Below, piece after piece: positions 46,312 through 56,784 of a stretch of 64,000 nt of DNA. Each line of letters starts with the position of its first letter. Position 1 is the stretch's first letter. The notes under the pieces are model-generated. The model was not told the origin of the DNA and made no database searches. It saw nothing but the letters and a program-made list of their open reading frames with translations. Source of the stretch: Catonia carolina. Lineage: Eukaryota; Arthropoda; Insecta; Hemiptera; Achilidae. The translations under genes were made by a program, and so were the position numbers. The stretch covers positions 100,800,969 through 100,864,968 of the forward strand of contig JAQMRL010000003.1 in NCBI GenBank assembly GCA_035578175.1, in the 5' to 3' direction.

Positions 46312-46633
46312 GTAGTGAAATAATTAGTAGTGTAAACTGTGAGTATTGACTCAAGTGCAGTCAATAAGCAGCACGGAAGAATCAGAACCGTGCGCTAGTA
46401 TAAATTTGGCACAGTAGTCCGCTAGAATGCAGTCATTAGCTATGTACACATATGTGCGCTTTCAACGCATGGGATAACGCATGCCTCATTGCATGCGCTT
46501 AGAGGCATGCCATTTCACCTGTCCGCACTCATTTGAAGAGCTTTATCTCAAAAAAACAAAACGAATATTTTTGAACACTACACTAAATTAAAGCGTGTTC
46601 TTTCCTGCGTTAATTGGTTTGACTTATAGTCTA

Positions 46634-47378
46634 TTCCAGTTAAGTTGGCAGTGCCTACAAAACAAATTCCGATTCACAGGCGGTGCACGAAGGAACAGTT
46701 CAAACCGCATTTTGATAGAGATCTACCCATACGTAGAGGTAAAACTTGAAGTAACTTTATAAGAAACTTTAAAAATGAAAATAATTAAATGAAATTTTTG
46801 TTGCTTCGTCCAGCGAATTGCTAATCGTGTTAACTCTGTTTCGCTTTTTAGTTTGAGATTCGACTCGACCAGTGATTTTCTTTTCCTTAATTATTCTGTA
46901 AACTGATCGTTCAGAGACGCCTACCATTGCTGAAGTTTTTGCTACAATTTCACTTATTGTTATATTAGCATGTTCAGTTTTAAAAGATTTCAAAGCATTT
47001 ATAATTAATAGTTTTTGTTTAGAATTTAATGGCTTGTCCGCGCTTGTTTCGTTTAACCGGAGATTTAAGAGAATGTAACTACCAACTAATAGTACTATTT
47101 ATTGAAATTAAAACAACACAATAACAACAAATATTAGTATAATACGTTTAAAAATATCACAAACACTATTATAATAAGAATTAACACGACTCTGGATATG
47201 TAGTAGGTAACTACACTATTCGAATGCAGAAGCAAAACTGATATAATTGCATGTATAGGCGTACGTGACTCAGCAGCAGGCTACAAGTGAAACGGTTGTT
47301 GTGTTCAACAGAAACAACCAATGAGCAGTTGCCGTTCCACATTCCACACCAATCAATCTACTGACAACTTAACTGGAA
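46634..47378. mobile_element. DNA transposon nested in foldback arm
   Basis: Ends ttccagttaagttggcagt (46634-46652) and actgacaacttaactggaa (47360-47378) form a 19-bp inverted repeat with one mismatch. The flanks join into the arm sequence seen uninterrupted at about 49140-49185. Left flank is TA; the right flank is TG, so a TA duplication is only probable. Confidence 0.8.
46769..46993 (-). pseudogene. Transposase N-terminal HTH remnant
   Basis: The minus-strand frame of 74 codons holds ISEIVAKTSAMVGVSERSVY followed by RIIKEKK, a helix-turn-helix of the kind found at the N-terminus of Tc1/mariner- and IS630-like transposases in insects (xxVSERTVxRIxKE). No catalytic acids follow inside the 745-bp element, so it is a deletion derivative. 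Confidence 0.6.
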
Positions 47379-48374
47379 TGAATTATTTTATTTTGGAATT
47401 TATCGGAGATAACTCCAGCAATTTACGCATAAAGAGTACTCAGATTTTAGCCGGTTTTCCGTTAATGTGGTTTTTAAACGTCTACAAGTCCACAAGGTTT
47501 TAGTTTGGACGGAGTTTTACTCCGTCCAGGCTTTTCATAAAAGAACGGCGTTTAAGTACTTTGAAGATCAGAGTTTTCTCTCTATCAAAATTTTAAAATA
47601 GAAGTCTGATGTTCCATTTTAAAATGCCGGCAATTTTTTTTAAAAGTGTATTTTGGCGTGCATTTTTACAGCAGTATTGTTCCATGTATCGTACTTTGCA
47701 TTTGTAATTAGAAAGAGATATGTAGTATTAATAGAAAATTCTATTAGCCTCTAAACTTCTTGAGAGGAAACTAAGCTCTATAGCGGTATCCACTCCGAAT
47801 ATAGTCGTTTAGAAAAATAAACTTCTGTGTTTCTCCTGCTCCAACTCATTCTGTAGCTCATTTTGAATTATTTTTACGATATTTTTATTAAAAAAATAAA
47901 CGCTTCTCTTGGCATAATTCTGTTGTGAAAATGAGTAGTTCAGTCCAAAAATCATTTCCCTGGGACCTTTACGTGGAGCGAAAAAACACGTTTTTTAAAA
48001 TGGCCGGCATATTAAAATGGAACAAGAGATTTAACATTTAAAATATCCATATAATAGAAATACTCTGATTTTCAACGTACTTAAACGCCGATTTTTAAAT
48101 TATCTCATTTTAAATTATTTAACGATGTGTTTATTAAAAATAATAAACGCTTTGCTTGGCATAATACTGTTGTGAAGATAAACGGTTCAGTCCAAAAATC
48201 ATTTCCCTGGGCCTTTACGTGGAGCGAAAAAAACACGTTTTTTAAAATGGCCGGCATATTAAAACGGAACATAAGATTTAACTTTTAAAATATTCATATT
48301 ATAGAAAAACTCTGATCTTCAACGTACAAAATAAAATTAAAAAACAATTTATAATTATATATAAAAATACCGGT

Positions 48375-48905
48375 ATATATAATTATATATTTTTTTTTCC
48401 GGGGTTCCTACGGCCGGCGCCGCTTCCCGCACTTCAATCTCCACTCTCCTCTATCCTCCCAATCACCCTCATCCATCCCTCTCTCCCTCATGGCTTCCTG
48501 TATTCCCTTTTTCCACGTTTTCCTTGGTCTACCTTTCTTCCTTCTGTTGGTTGGGACATAAGACAACATTCTTTTTGGCCACCTCTCATCACCCATTCTC
48601 TGCACATGACCATACCATATCAGTTGTCGTCTCTCTATCCTATCCACAATGGTATCTTCTACATGAGCTCTCTTCCTGATGTCGCCATTACGGATATGGT
48701 CCAACCTGGACACTCTACATGAACGGCGCAGAAAGTCCATTTCAATTGCTTTAAGCTGGCTGTCTATTTTTGATGTTATTTGCCAGCACTCTGCCCCATA
48801 AGTTGTTATTGGCTCCACAATAGTGTGGTACAACTGGACTTTTGTATTCATGTGCATTTTTGCAGACCATAAAATCGGGTTCAATTTCCGGATTGCTATT
48901 CTCCC
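48375..48905 (-). mobile_element. RTE-like LINE 3' end insertion
   Basis: A T run at about 48389-48398 (poly(A) on minus) precedes the ORF2 tail. It lies within direct units of foldback element 4, between two stretches of tatataattatata that are too simple to call a target duplication with confidence. Confidence 0.75.
48408..48884 (-). CDS. RTE-type LINE ORF2, C-terminal part
   Basis: 158 codons open on the minus strand. Motifs in order: VEPITTYGAECWQITSKID, LKAIEMDFLRRSCRVSRLDH, IRNGDIRKRA, RQLIWYGHVQRMGDERWPKR, NRRKKGRPRKTWKKGIQEAM and the end GKRRRP. YGaEcW, ExdfLRR, RN-xxIR, WyGHVqRM and GRPrkTW are the standard landmarks of the RTE/Bov-B ORF2 tail. The endonuclease and reverse transcriptase are absent through 5' truncation; the remaining frame is intact, so insertion was fairly recent. 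Confidence 0.85.
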   Translation of the reverse strand: MNPILWSAKMHMNTKVQLYHTIVEPITTYGAECWQITSKIDSQLKAIEMDFLRRSCRVSRLDHIRNGDIRKRAHVEDTIVDRIERRQLIWYGHVQRMGDERWPKRMLSYVPTNRRKKGRPRKTWKKGIQEAMRERGMDEGDWEDRGEWRLKCGKRRRP

Positions 48906-49335
48906 TATATAATATATATAGTTATATATAATTATATATAAAAAAACAAAAAATTAAATTACAAAATAAAAAAAAATAAACGCTTTAAAATAAAATATTC
49001 ATATTATAGAAAAACTCTGATATTCAACGCACTTATTTTTATGAAAAGCCTAGACGGAGTAACGGACGTTTAAAAACCACATTAACGGAAAACTGGCTAA
49101 AAATTTAGTACTTTTTGCGTAAATTTCTGGAGGTATCTCCGATTAATTACTAAATAAAACAATCTAAACCAAACCAATCAATGCAGGAAAGAACAGGCTT
49201 TAATTTATTGTAGTGTTCAAAAATATTCGTTATGTTGTGTTTAGATAAAGCTCTTCAAACGAGTGCGGGCAGGTGAATGGCATGCGGCAGCGCATGCCTT
49301 ATCGCATGTCGAAACGCAAGTTGAAAAATAAAGCG

Positions 49336-51409
49336 CAGGAGTGTGGACATACCTATTGGCTCATCCGAGCATTCGCACGGGTGTATTTAGCACGGGTTTT
49401 CGCTCGGATGAAGCAAACTTTTGGATCGTGTACCATTACCAATAATTCTTGTCGTATTAACGCACATACATAACCTCCAAGCAATCGCACTGACCTTGTG
49501 CCACCGCGCTTATACGCTTCCCAGTAGTAAGGCAAGAAATATAAGAGATTTGTTTGTAAAAAGAAACTAAACACTTAATATTCTACACTTTATATAAAAT
49601 ATAGTTATGTGTTAGGTACGGTACAGTACCACTTTGCGATATTGCATCATTCCCTTTTCCTTTTCTAACATTTTTATGAAATGATTTAAACAGATACAAA
49701 TCTGTATTTGAGACATCCAAAAAATAATGTCCTATTCGATTTCTGCAAAGGAATTAAACATTCTATAAATTAAAGAGGTCGTACTATTTTTTTTTAAGAA
49801 ATAATTTTTACCTACATTTTCTTATAACACATATTCAGTTATTCTCAGGACGTACTTTTCCTTTTCCACTGGTGATTCACACTGATGTAAATAAAATTCC
49901 CGTTTCCACCATTGAAAGCCTTGAAGCGCATCAAACGGGGACGTGCTAATTACCTTACAAACCGCAGTTTAGGTTTTCTTTTTGTTAATTAACTTTTCTG
50001 AAGTGTTAACGATTTTCAGACCTTAGCTGTAAATCGGAAACGGGAACTTCTGCGTTGCAATCTACTTTTATAATTTGGCACTTTCGTTATTAAATAGATA
50101 TAATATCTATGTAAAAATTGTTGAGAATTAAAATTATGTTATAACCATTGAAATAAAACTTTTTCATTTTCCACATTACTATAAGTTCAGTCTAATATAA
50201 GCTGTGAAGTACTTCATCGATTATTTTTTTATATTGTAGATAATCAATTTTTGATAAATACTTGAAAGATGTCTACAAAAATGTTAGTGTTTTCTTTACT
50301 TTTACAACAGGTATAAAGAAACGTAAACTGCCCTAATGTACTAATATATAATATATGTTCGCTAAAATGTTGGCGAGAAGTGCCTTGACCTGACTGGGAT
50401 TCGAACCCCAGATCCCGGGGTTTTAATTTAAAGTAGTTTCTTTATTTAAAACGACAGGATTATTTATTCTTGACCGTTAAGTTAAATAGTTATAAATTTT
50501 CGTAATAATAAAAAATCCTTATAAAAAATTGATACGACTTGACACTGTTCCTCAAATTTAAAGTAATTGAATTTGATTTGATTGTTTTTACAAAATAAAT
50601 AAATAAATAAGATTAACAGATCACTTCTACTTACTTTTGAAATTATTTAAGAACATTCAATCGTCCGATTTAGAATGAAACAAAAATTTACTTAGGTAAA
50701 ATATAAGCTCCAAATTTTGTAAAAATTATTTATAATCTTATAAATAAATTTAATCCCAACAGAGTTGAAAATAAATAAATATATTATTAAAATTCAAACC
50801 TATTGTGCAAAACCTCTGAATTATATACACTTAGAAAATTACATAACTTATTTATCAAAGACTAGGTGTTAATTTTTTGAAAAATAACTTAATACTATTA
50901 CTGAAATTACTTTCTCATAATTACTTTAAGAATTAATAATATTGTAATTTTCACTGAACTTTAATTAGTTAACGTTTGATTAAAAATATTGAATGATATA
51001 ATTTTCAACTTAATCCTTAGGATACACCATTCTAAACCTGTAAGTAAATCCCTTTTAAAAAACGTTTAGAGGTTGTTCGAGCGACTTGTTTGGCAGGCCA
51101 GTCAACAACGCCCATCATGACACCTCACTGTGTGTACCTTTTTTCATTTTCAAGATTCAACATGCCACAGAACCTACCTAAATACAGATGTTACGTTGGG
51201 TAGTTGTTTTAAATAAAATCCTTCAGATTGTTAATATAGTTGATAAATAAAAGAGTATTGTCTGATTATTTTCTACACTTTAAAAAACTTAAACATTAAT
51301 AAAAGTGTGAACTTTTTTCAAAAAGAAATTAAAAAATTATTTTCTAAAGAATATTAAATATTTTATTCAAATACATTAAGTTTTCTCGTTTGTAATTGTA
51401 ATCAGGTTT
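49336..51409. other. 2 kb without recognisable gene
   Basis: Within the putative natalisin intron. 50380-50425 read on minus is a tRNA-like B-box remnant (ggggttcgaatcccagtcag). The frames 49273-49574 lie in the outer flank of foldback element 4 and match nothing known. Confidence 0.45.
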
Positions 51410-51415
51410 AAGTAC

Positions 51416-51496
51416 CTTTACTGAGGGTATTGCAGCTGAAATGAGAAGAACTGCTGTAGCAAGCGCTGCAACGGTTGATGCTATACCGAGGTCCAT
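51416..51496 (-). CDS. Candidate natalisin exon 1 (signal peptide)
   Basis: An ATG at 51494-51496 (minus) opens 27 codons: MDLGIAS, then a hydrophobic core VAALATAVLLISAA, then IPSVK. This is a standard secretory signal peptide (short N-region, about 14 hydrophobic residues, small residues near the expected cleavage site). The frame ends at splice donors: GTAAAG right after the Ser codon (exon end 51422) or GTACTT after the Lys codon (exon end 51416); both are phase 0, matching the phase-0 acceptor of the natalisin exon at 37002 on the same strand. An in-frame TAA lies eight codons upstream, so this ATG is the first usable one. It could belong to another secreted protein; linkage to natalisin is inferred from strand, phase and need. 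Confidence 0.55.
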
Positions 51497-51640
51497 GATG
51501 GAATGAATGTCCACTCCTTATTCAGGGTCCATATGTACTCTTGGTTCGGTCACTGGGGGAATTCTTGAACACAGATTACTACCGGGACTGGGGGACCGTC
51601 AACATACATTACGTGGATCCAACCTCAGGCTCTCAATTAA
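51497..51640 (-). promoter_or_regulatory. Candidate 5' UTR with a 4-codon uORF
   Basis: GC-richer than the surroundings. On the minus strand ATG GAC CCT GAA TAA ends just seven codons before the exon-1 ATG, in the same frame, so it could act as a short upstream open frame. No TATA or initiator motif stands out. Confidence 0.35.
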
Positions 51641-53009
51641 ATTCCTGATTCTTTCATCTTTCTTTTTTTATTCTATTCTTCTTATTTTCTTGTTTAATCT
51701 TTCTTATTAAATCTGACTTGACCACTCTGTTTAGTTGTGTGGGTTTTTTTAGTTCTTTTTCGAAGCAACAAGAAACTTGTTTCTAAAATTAACATCACAT
51801 GTAAGTAGCTACATTTGCTTTATTACTTCTGAACTTTTACGACTTGATCAATTAACAGAAACATTCTGTGTGATTACAAATAAGCAAATTCGTAATAATT
51901 TTCCTAAATTTTGAAAATATTTAAAAATGTTTAATCTAATAATTTTACTTTTTAAACATTTTTTCGTATCAACAGGTCTCTGCTTTAAATTCGGAATGTT
52001 TCAACGAAGTAAAAACTTTGGGTTAATCTTTAACAAATATTAATTGAACCCTGGATCTTCCCTTTAATGACCATCTTCAACTACTGAGCCACATGGATTT
52101 CAACTTCACTTATTTCCGTAGGGTTTCAAGAGTTATTTGTGTATTTGATTAGGTTTCTACCTATGACTCTGTCGCCAATACCTATTATAACGTTAAATTT
52201 ATTTTACCAACGCTCATTTAATTTATTTTAACCGGATTACAAAATTTCTTTCATGTTTTAAAGGCTTTGCCTTTTCACTGCAACCATGAGTTCCTTTCAG
52301 TAAAAATTTCTTTTCATGTCTACGTACGTAATAAATTTCACATCTATGTTAACCCTTTTAAGTTCTGGTTTCTCGCCTATCGCTTTCCTCTTACCCAGAG
52401 TCTTACATCAAAAATATTCTCAAGGAAATAATTGTGTTTTAAAATGTGCCCGATAAATTTCGCTTTTCCTTTTATTTAAGCTTGCAATGAAATCTCTTCT
52501 GCATCTTATTCTTTTTTTTTTTATTTCAGCTGATTTAATCTTCTGTATTCACTACCATTAAGGAAAATATTCCAAACTAATCTACTTATCTTTATTGTTC
52601 TGTCATATAATTATTTCTGTGTTAATCTTTTTTATGAAAATGCAAACTGTTTAATGAACAATCAATAAGTTGATTAGTGGAAATGAACACTAAAAATGAT
52701 TAGGAATCAATTAATTAGTTTTTTGTATAATGTTTAGCTGTTCTGGTCAAGGTTTCCACACAGTTTTCTTTGGAAACTCCATGCGAATGCTAATCAGTCT
52801 CCTATTTGCGTTCTGTGCTGTCATATAACCTTCTCTTTTTGTCTTTCAAATTGTTTGACTTGTCATATTTAATGTGTATTATTATTAGGTGAAAATAAAA
52901 TTTAAATTTTTAAGTGAAAATTTCTTTAATTATCTTGATGTTTACATTATTTTTTACTATCAAATGACGTTTACTGTTAAATTACTATCGAGCTAAACTT
53001 ATTGCAAAA
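51641..53009. other. 1.4 kb without recognisable gene
   Basis: Would be upstream of the natalisin exon 1 if that call is right. AT-rich, no shared repeat seen. Confidence 0.4.
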
Positions 53010-53060
53010 ACAATACTTTCGTTACCTACATATTCATATAGGGCTAGAGAAAATGTAAAA
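53010..53060 (+). repeat. Family A terminal fragment
   Basis: 'ctacatattcatatagggct' followed by agagaaaatgtaaaa corresponds to the family-A 3' hairpin. Confidence 0.65.
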
Positions 53061-53754
53061 AAATTTCAGAAGATTACTAAAATTAAGTAATATACTGTCC
53101 CCTAAAATCAGAGTTATCAAAGTTTAATTACAATGGAATTACTATTTCACATTACATCCAAGTAAAAAATAAGGTTAAACTGTATTGTTAAATCCTATTT
53201 ATGGGTTTCACCCACATCTTTTCGCCTGTTATCAAAACCCTATTTATTTATTACCGATCCTGCTGAGTACAATCTCAGTCCGTTGTTATTCTACACGTGG
53301 TGTACGGTATTGATTTACAGATAAACAAAATATTAGCTAGTAATAACAGAATATGATCAACTCCTACGTATTTAATTTTTTTTTTTACAGATTATCGTTT
53401 TAATCTTCATTAAGTTTTGTATTTGGTTGGTACTGTACATGTAGCCTAAATAAAACTGAAATTTATTTTTAGTTTTTTTAGGTTCACATCAACTATTTCA
53501 TTAATGTCATTAACGTCTGCTGGGCGATAAAACTGGAACAGTGGGTTCTGATTTATAGAAATTTCCAGAATCAAGCTGGAATTTGAATCTTGTACCCTCC
53601 GCTTTGTTGGCTAGCGTGACACTACGTCAAGAAATCGGTTATTTTTATTTTAAAATTATATTTGTTTTTTTTTTATTTATTCATTCGGCACTTTTTTGGG
53701 GAATATGCTATAATATTACAATTTTTTTATCCCTAATGTATGTGCGTTGCAATC
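53061..53754. other. Unassigned DNA
   Basis: No gene recognised; the 70-codon frame at 53583-53795 ends inside the SINE2 copy. Confidence 0.4.
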
Positions 53755-54063
53755 TGTTCAGTTTAAGAACAATAAGCAACCCCATGACCCAATGATATGA
53801 GGATGATATTTATGACGTGTAAATGATCTCCCTGTTAACAAATAATAATAATTATTATTATTTATTTGTAGTCTTGTAAAGGACTTAGGCTGACCATTCC
53901 TGAGAGAGTTTGGTTAATTGAACCCCAACCATAAAAGTACACCGGTAACCACTATCTAGTATTCAAATCCGCATAAAATACCTTTACTAGGATTTGAACC
54001 AGGAACTTTCGTCTGCAGCTGACTCGCGGCGACAACTTTACCTCTAGACCAACCCGGTGGGTT
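53755..54063 (-). mobile_element. SINE2 (tRNA-derived), full copy
   Basis: Minus strand: 'caccgggttggtctagaggt' (A box) and 'ttcctggttcaaatcctagt' (B box), an internal body shared with 3040-3311, and the 3' end 'gggtcatggggttgcttatt'. A short AT palindrome (about 53838-53870) is inserted in the body. Confidence 0.85.
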
Positions 54064-54136
54064 AATTAATTACATTTATAATCTAATGTTTACAAATACC
54101 TAATATAACTATACAGTATATCACTCTATGTTGTAT

Positions 54137-54256
54137 AAAACATTCATATATCCCATTCAGGCACAACATTTTTCATACGTTACAAAAAATCATTTCATCC
54201 TTCACCGTCTGCATTAGCAGTAATTGCAGAACAGCCGGACGTTAAACAAAAAAAAA
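54137..54256 (+). mobile_element. SINE1, tail type 2, 5'-truncated, with TSD
   Basis: Flanked by the 14-bp duplication actctatgttgtat (54123-54136 and 54257-54270). Contains acgttacaaaaaatcatttc, the type-2 tail 'ctgcattagcagtaattgca' and a poly(A). Confidence 0.92.
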
Positions 54257-54270
54257 ACTCTATGTTGTAT

Positions 54271-54912
54271 GGCGTCTTAGGCCGCAAGTCCTAGCTACCT
54301 CTACACTTAAAAGTCATCCTCTATAAATCACTAGTACGACCAATTTGGCTATATGGTGGACCAATTTTTGGAGCCTGTCACAATACAACACTGAATATTC
54401 TTCGAAGACACCAGTCGAAAGCACTTAGAGCTATAACAAACGCACCTTTTTACGTAACCAATCATACCCTTCACGAAGACCTGAAAATACCAACGGTTTG
54501 AGACATTGTAAATGCAACATACAACTCATTGCACACAAAGAAAATTGACCACATAAATCCAAATGTTCAATCTCTTTCAACTAACGATCTCCCTGTTAAC
54601 AGACGACTGAAACGAAGGTGGAAAAGGGATCTTCTCCGACCACCATAAAAAGCATTCAATTTAACTTGTCATGGCTGTTTCATTTCATAAAAAAAAGAAA
54701 ATAATTTCATAAGAAAAAAAATCATCCATCATGTTTTATAAATTATCATTCAAAATATTGGCACCACATTCATTGTAAATTTTCACGCCAAAATCGGTCA
54801 CTGGATCGATTTACATTCCCGCCATTCCTCATTCATTTCATCTCATTTACTAGTTGTGCTTTAAAAATTGTACAGTTGTAAATACAAATAAAGTTGAAGC
54901 CAAAAAAATCAC
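54271..54912 (+). pseudogene. Jockey-like LINE ORF2 C-terminus and 3' UTR
   Basis: The plus strand encodes LVRPIWLYGGPIFGACHN, ILRRHQSKALRAITNAPFYV, TLHEDLKIPTV-stop and the end RRLKRRWKRDLLRPP followed by TAA (about 54647). The order equals that of the element at 10981-11781. One internal stop at about 54498 disables it. The 3' UTR runs to 'aaataaagttgaagcc' and a short A run at about 54905. Confidence 0.85.
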
Positions 54913-55269
54913 TCTAAATTATTATCATATTGTAAACTATTTTAGCTACATAAGGTTAAAAATTAATAAAACTATACTTAGGTCTAATACATTATATAAT
55001 ACTGTACATTGACTAATTCTGAATTATGAATAGAAAAAAGAAACAAATTCAAAATGTAATATATTATTTATCGTACTAACAAGGTAAAATAATTAAATAA
55101 GTTGGACTAATGTTAATTTATATGTAATTACAGACTATTTTTCTAGATTTATTTAGATAAATTTACATAAATAAGTTATCCGGTATTGTACATTGTTGAC
55201 AACCAACCAAATTGTTTGCAGTGTTTTGCTGATGTTCTTGGTTTATGTAGGCTTGGATTCGAACAGGTA
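54913..55269. other. Unassigned AT-rich DNA
   Basis: Nothing recognised. Confidence 0.4.
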
Positions 55270-55490
55270 AAATTAATGTAGGCGTGGCAGCCTCCGTGGA
55301 CCTGTAGTTAGCGTCAAACGCTGAAAGGGGTAGGTTCTGGGTTCAATTACCGGCTAAGGCCTGGAAAATTATTTTCCAGGTCTTGTAATAATTATTATTA
55401 CACGTATAAACCCACCTTTCCTTAACCCAAAATAGTCTCTAATGATTACGATGTTACTGCGACTTAAAATAAATTTTAAAAAGAGTAAGC
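55270..55490 (+). mobile_element. SINE3-like tRNA-derived element
   Basis: 'cctccgtggacctgtagtta' resembles a tRNA 5' part with A box; ggttctgggttcaattacc holds the B box. The body is 'aggcctggaaaattattttc' and the end cttaaaataaatttta. No second copy is recognised in this window. Confidence 0.6.
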
Positions 55491-55639
55491 TCATATGACC
55501 ATCAGTCATGTACTTATTCACCGAATTTATGTAATTATCTTTTTATAAAGAATCAGCTGACTGACCGAATGTCACCGAAATCCCAAATTTCATGAATTTA
55601 TTTATTTTATTCAAGCTTGATACAGTTTGTGACATATTC

Positions 55640-55888
55640 CGGTAAAGGCTAGCATTTTTTTCATCGCTCATCTTCATCTATCATCCTTCTCATCGTCTGC
55701 ATTAGCAATATTTGCAGAGTGCTCGCCTCTCATCATGCGGTCCTGGGTTCGAATCCCATTCAGGCATGGCATATTTTCACACGTTACAAAAAATCATTTC
55801 ATCCTCCATTGTACAAAGTTACACCCCAACGTCGTCGCTAATGACCGTTGCAGTTGATGCGACGTTAAATAAATAAATTTTAAAAAAA
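55640..55888 (+). mobile_element. SINE1 chimera (tail type 2 fused to head and tail type 1)
   Basis: 55675-55715 carries the type-2 tail words (cgtctgcattagcaatattt gcag) and runs straight into gtgctcgcctctcatcatgc, the B box gggttcgaatccc and a complete type-1 tail ending gcgacgttaaataaataaa. The A-box part of the second unit is missing. Confidence 0.8.
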
Positions 55889-56367
55889 TGCAAAACTTCG
55901 GACGTAAAATAAAACGTAAGCTTCTTTAAAATTAATAAACACAAGGTTTTGTCAGTATACAAGTCTTAAAACAGTACCATTTTATAAATGTTAAGTCATT
56001 ACCTTAGCGTCCTTTTTGACTTGTCACGAAAATATCTTTTGGCTATAATATTTTTTTGACTTTAAAACCTATTTAACCCTTTAACCCTTAATTTAACTAT
56101 TAATAAAACCTATTTAACCCTTAATTTTATTAGTTCCAAGAAGTTCAAAACGAATATACAGTTTTATTCGTAATTTTGCACATTAATCATTTTTAAAAGT
56201 TTTTAAATTCGTCACGATTATGATATTTTCTTAAAAGACTTTTATATTTTATAAAATAAGATTACCCGTAATATTTTTTCTAAAGTGTATTTTATAAATT
56301 CATCTATAAATTTTTATAAATTTTGCCTCTATTTCTTAAGTTTTTTATTTATATTTATAAAATAAGT
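55889..56367. other. Unassigned AT-rich DNA
   Basis: A local duplication of 'acctatttaacccttaa' at 56067-56125; otherwise nothing seen. Confidence 0.45.
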
Positions 56368-56784
56368 AGTACACCCATAACAGGCAGGTGGAGTGTTAAA
56401 TTATTTGCACTCGATCTGCTAGTTCCAGGGCTAAAAAAATAGTTCTATTTCGTATAAAATGGTCAGCCAATTATATGACTGTAGCATTTAAAAACAGAAG
56501 AGGTAGAGCCACCAGCCAGTAGAGAAGAGGTAGAAGAGGTGTAAAGGCCACTAGTCAGAGTTATCTCCTATGAGAGTAATGAATTTCATTATACAACCAG
56601 ACCCTGTGGTGAATGAAGTGGCATTTGCAAGGTGAAAAGTAAATGCTTTTCAGAGGGCCTGGTATGTAGATAAGCATACTTTTCCACTCAGTGAGGAAGG
56701 CAATGGTAGACTACCTCACTCCTCGATTTACTTAGTACAGCCTCTAGAGGTTCAAACCAGCCTTTCGCTTATGATCTAAACCAC
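56368..56784 (+). mobile_element. Family B repeat, near full length
   Basis: Head cccataacaggcaggtggag through tail tatgatctaaaccacaat. It contains a 25-30 bp local duplication of the 'agaagaggtaga' word at 56497-56540. Confidence 0.88.

Larger units (their letters stand above)
46447..49335. mobile_element. Foldback element 4, composite with nested insertions
   Basis: Outer arms pair: gcatgccatttcacctgtcc and tcatttgaagagctttatct (46497-46550) have inverted partners near 49240-49285. Further inside, 'aatttatcggagataactcc', 'gttaatgtggtttttaaacg' and 'ccaggcttttcataaaa' (47395-47542) have partners at 49030-49150. Between them lie two direct units of about 245 bp (47886-48130 and 48132-48376) sharing aaaaatcatttccctggg and aaaatggccggcatattaaa. 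The left arm is interrupted by a DNA transposon (46634-47378) and the right side by a LINE (about 48375-48905). Confidence 0.82.
37003..51415 (-). other. Putative natalisin intron, TE-filled
   Basis: The acceptor is CAG at 37003-37005 and donor candidates are GTAAAG at 51416-51421 or GTACTT at 51410-51415 (minus strand). It contains two family-A copies, two mariner relatives, two family-B copies, LINE fragments, a palindrome and foldback element 4. Additional internal exons cannot be excluded, though I saw no further FWxxRG motif. Confidence 0.45.

Noticed and set aside
46024..46354. Three frames of 88-95 codons across the CA tract
   Set aside because: Poly-TH or poly-CV translations of a dinucleotide repeat.
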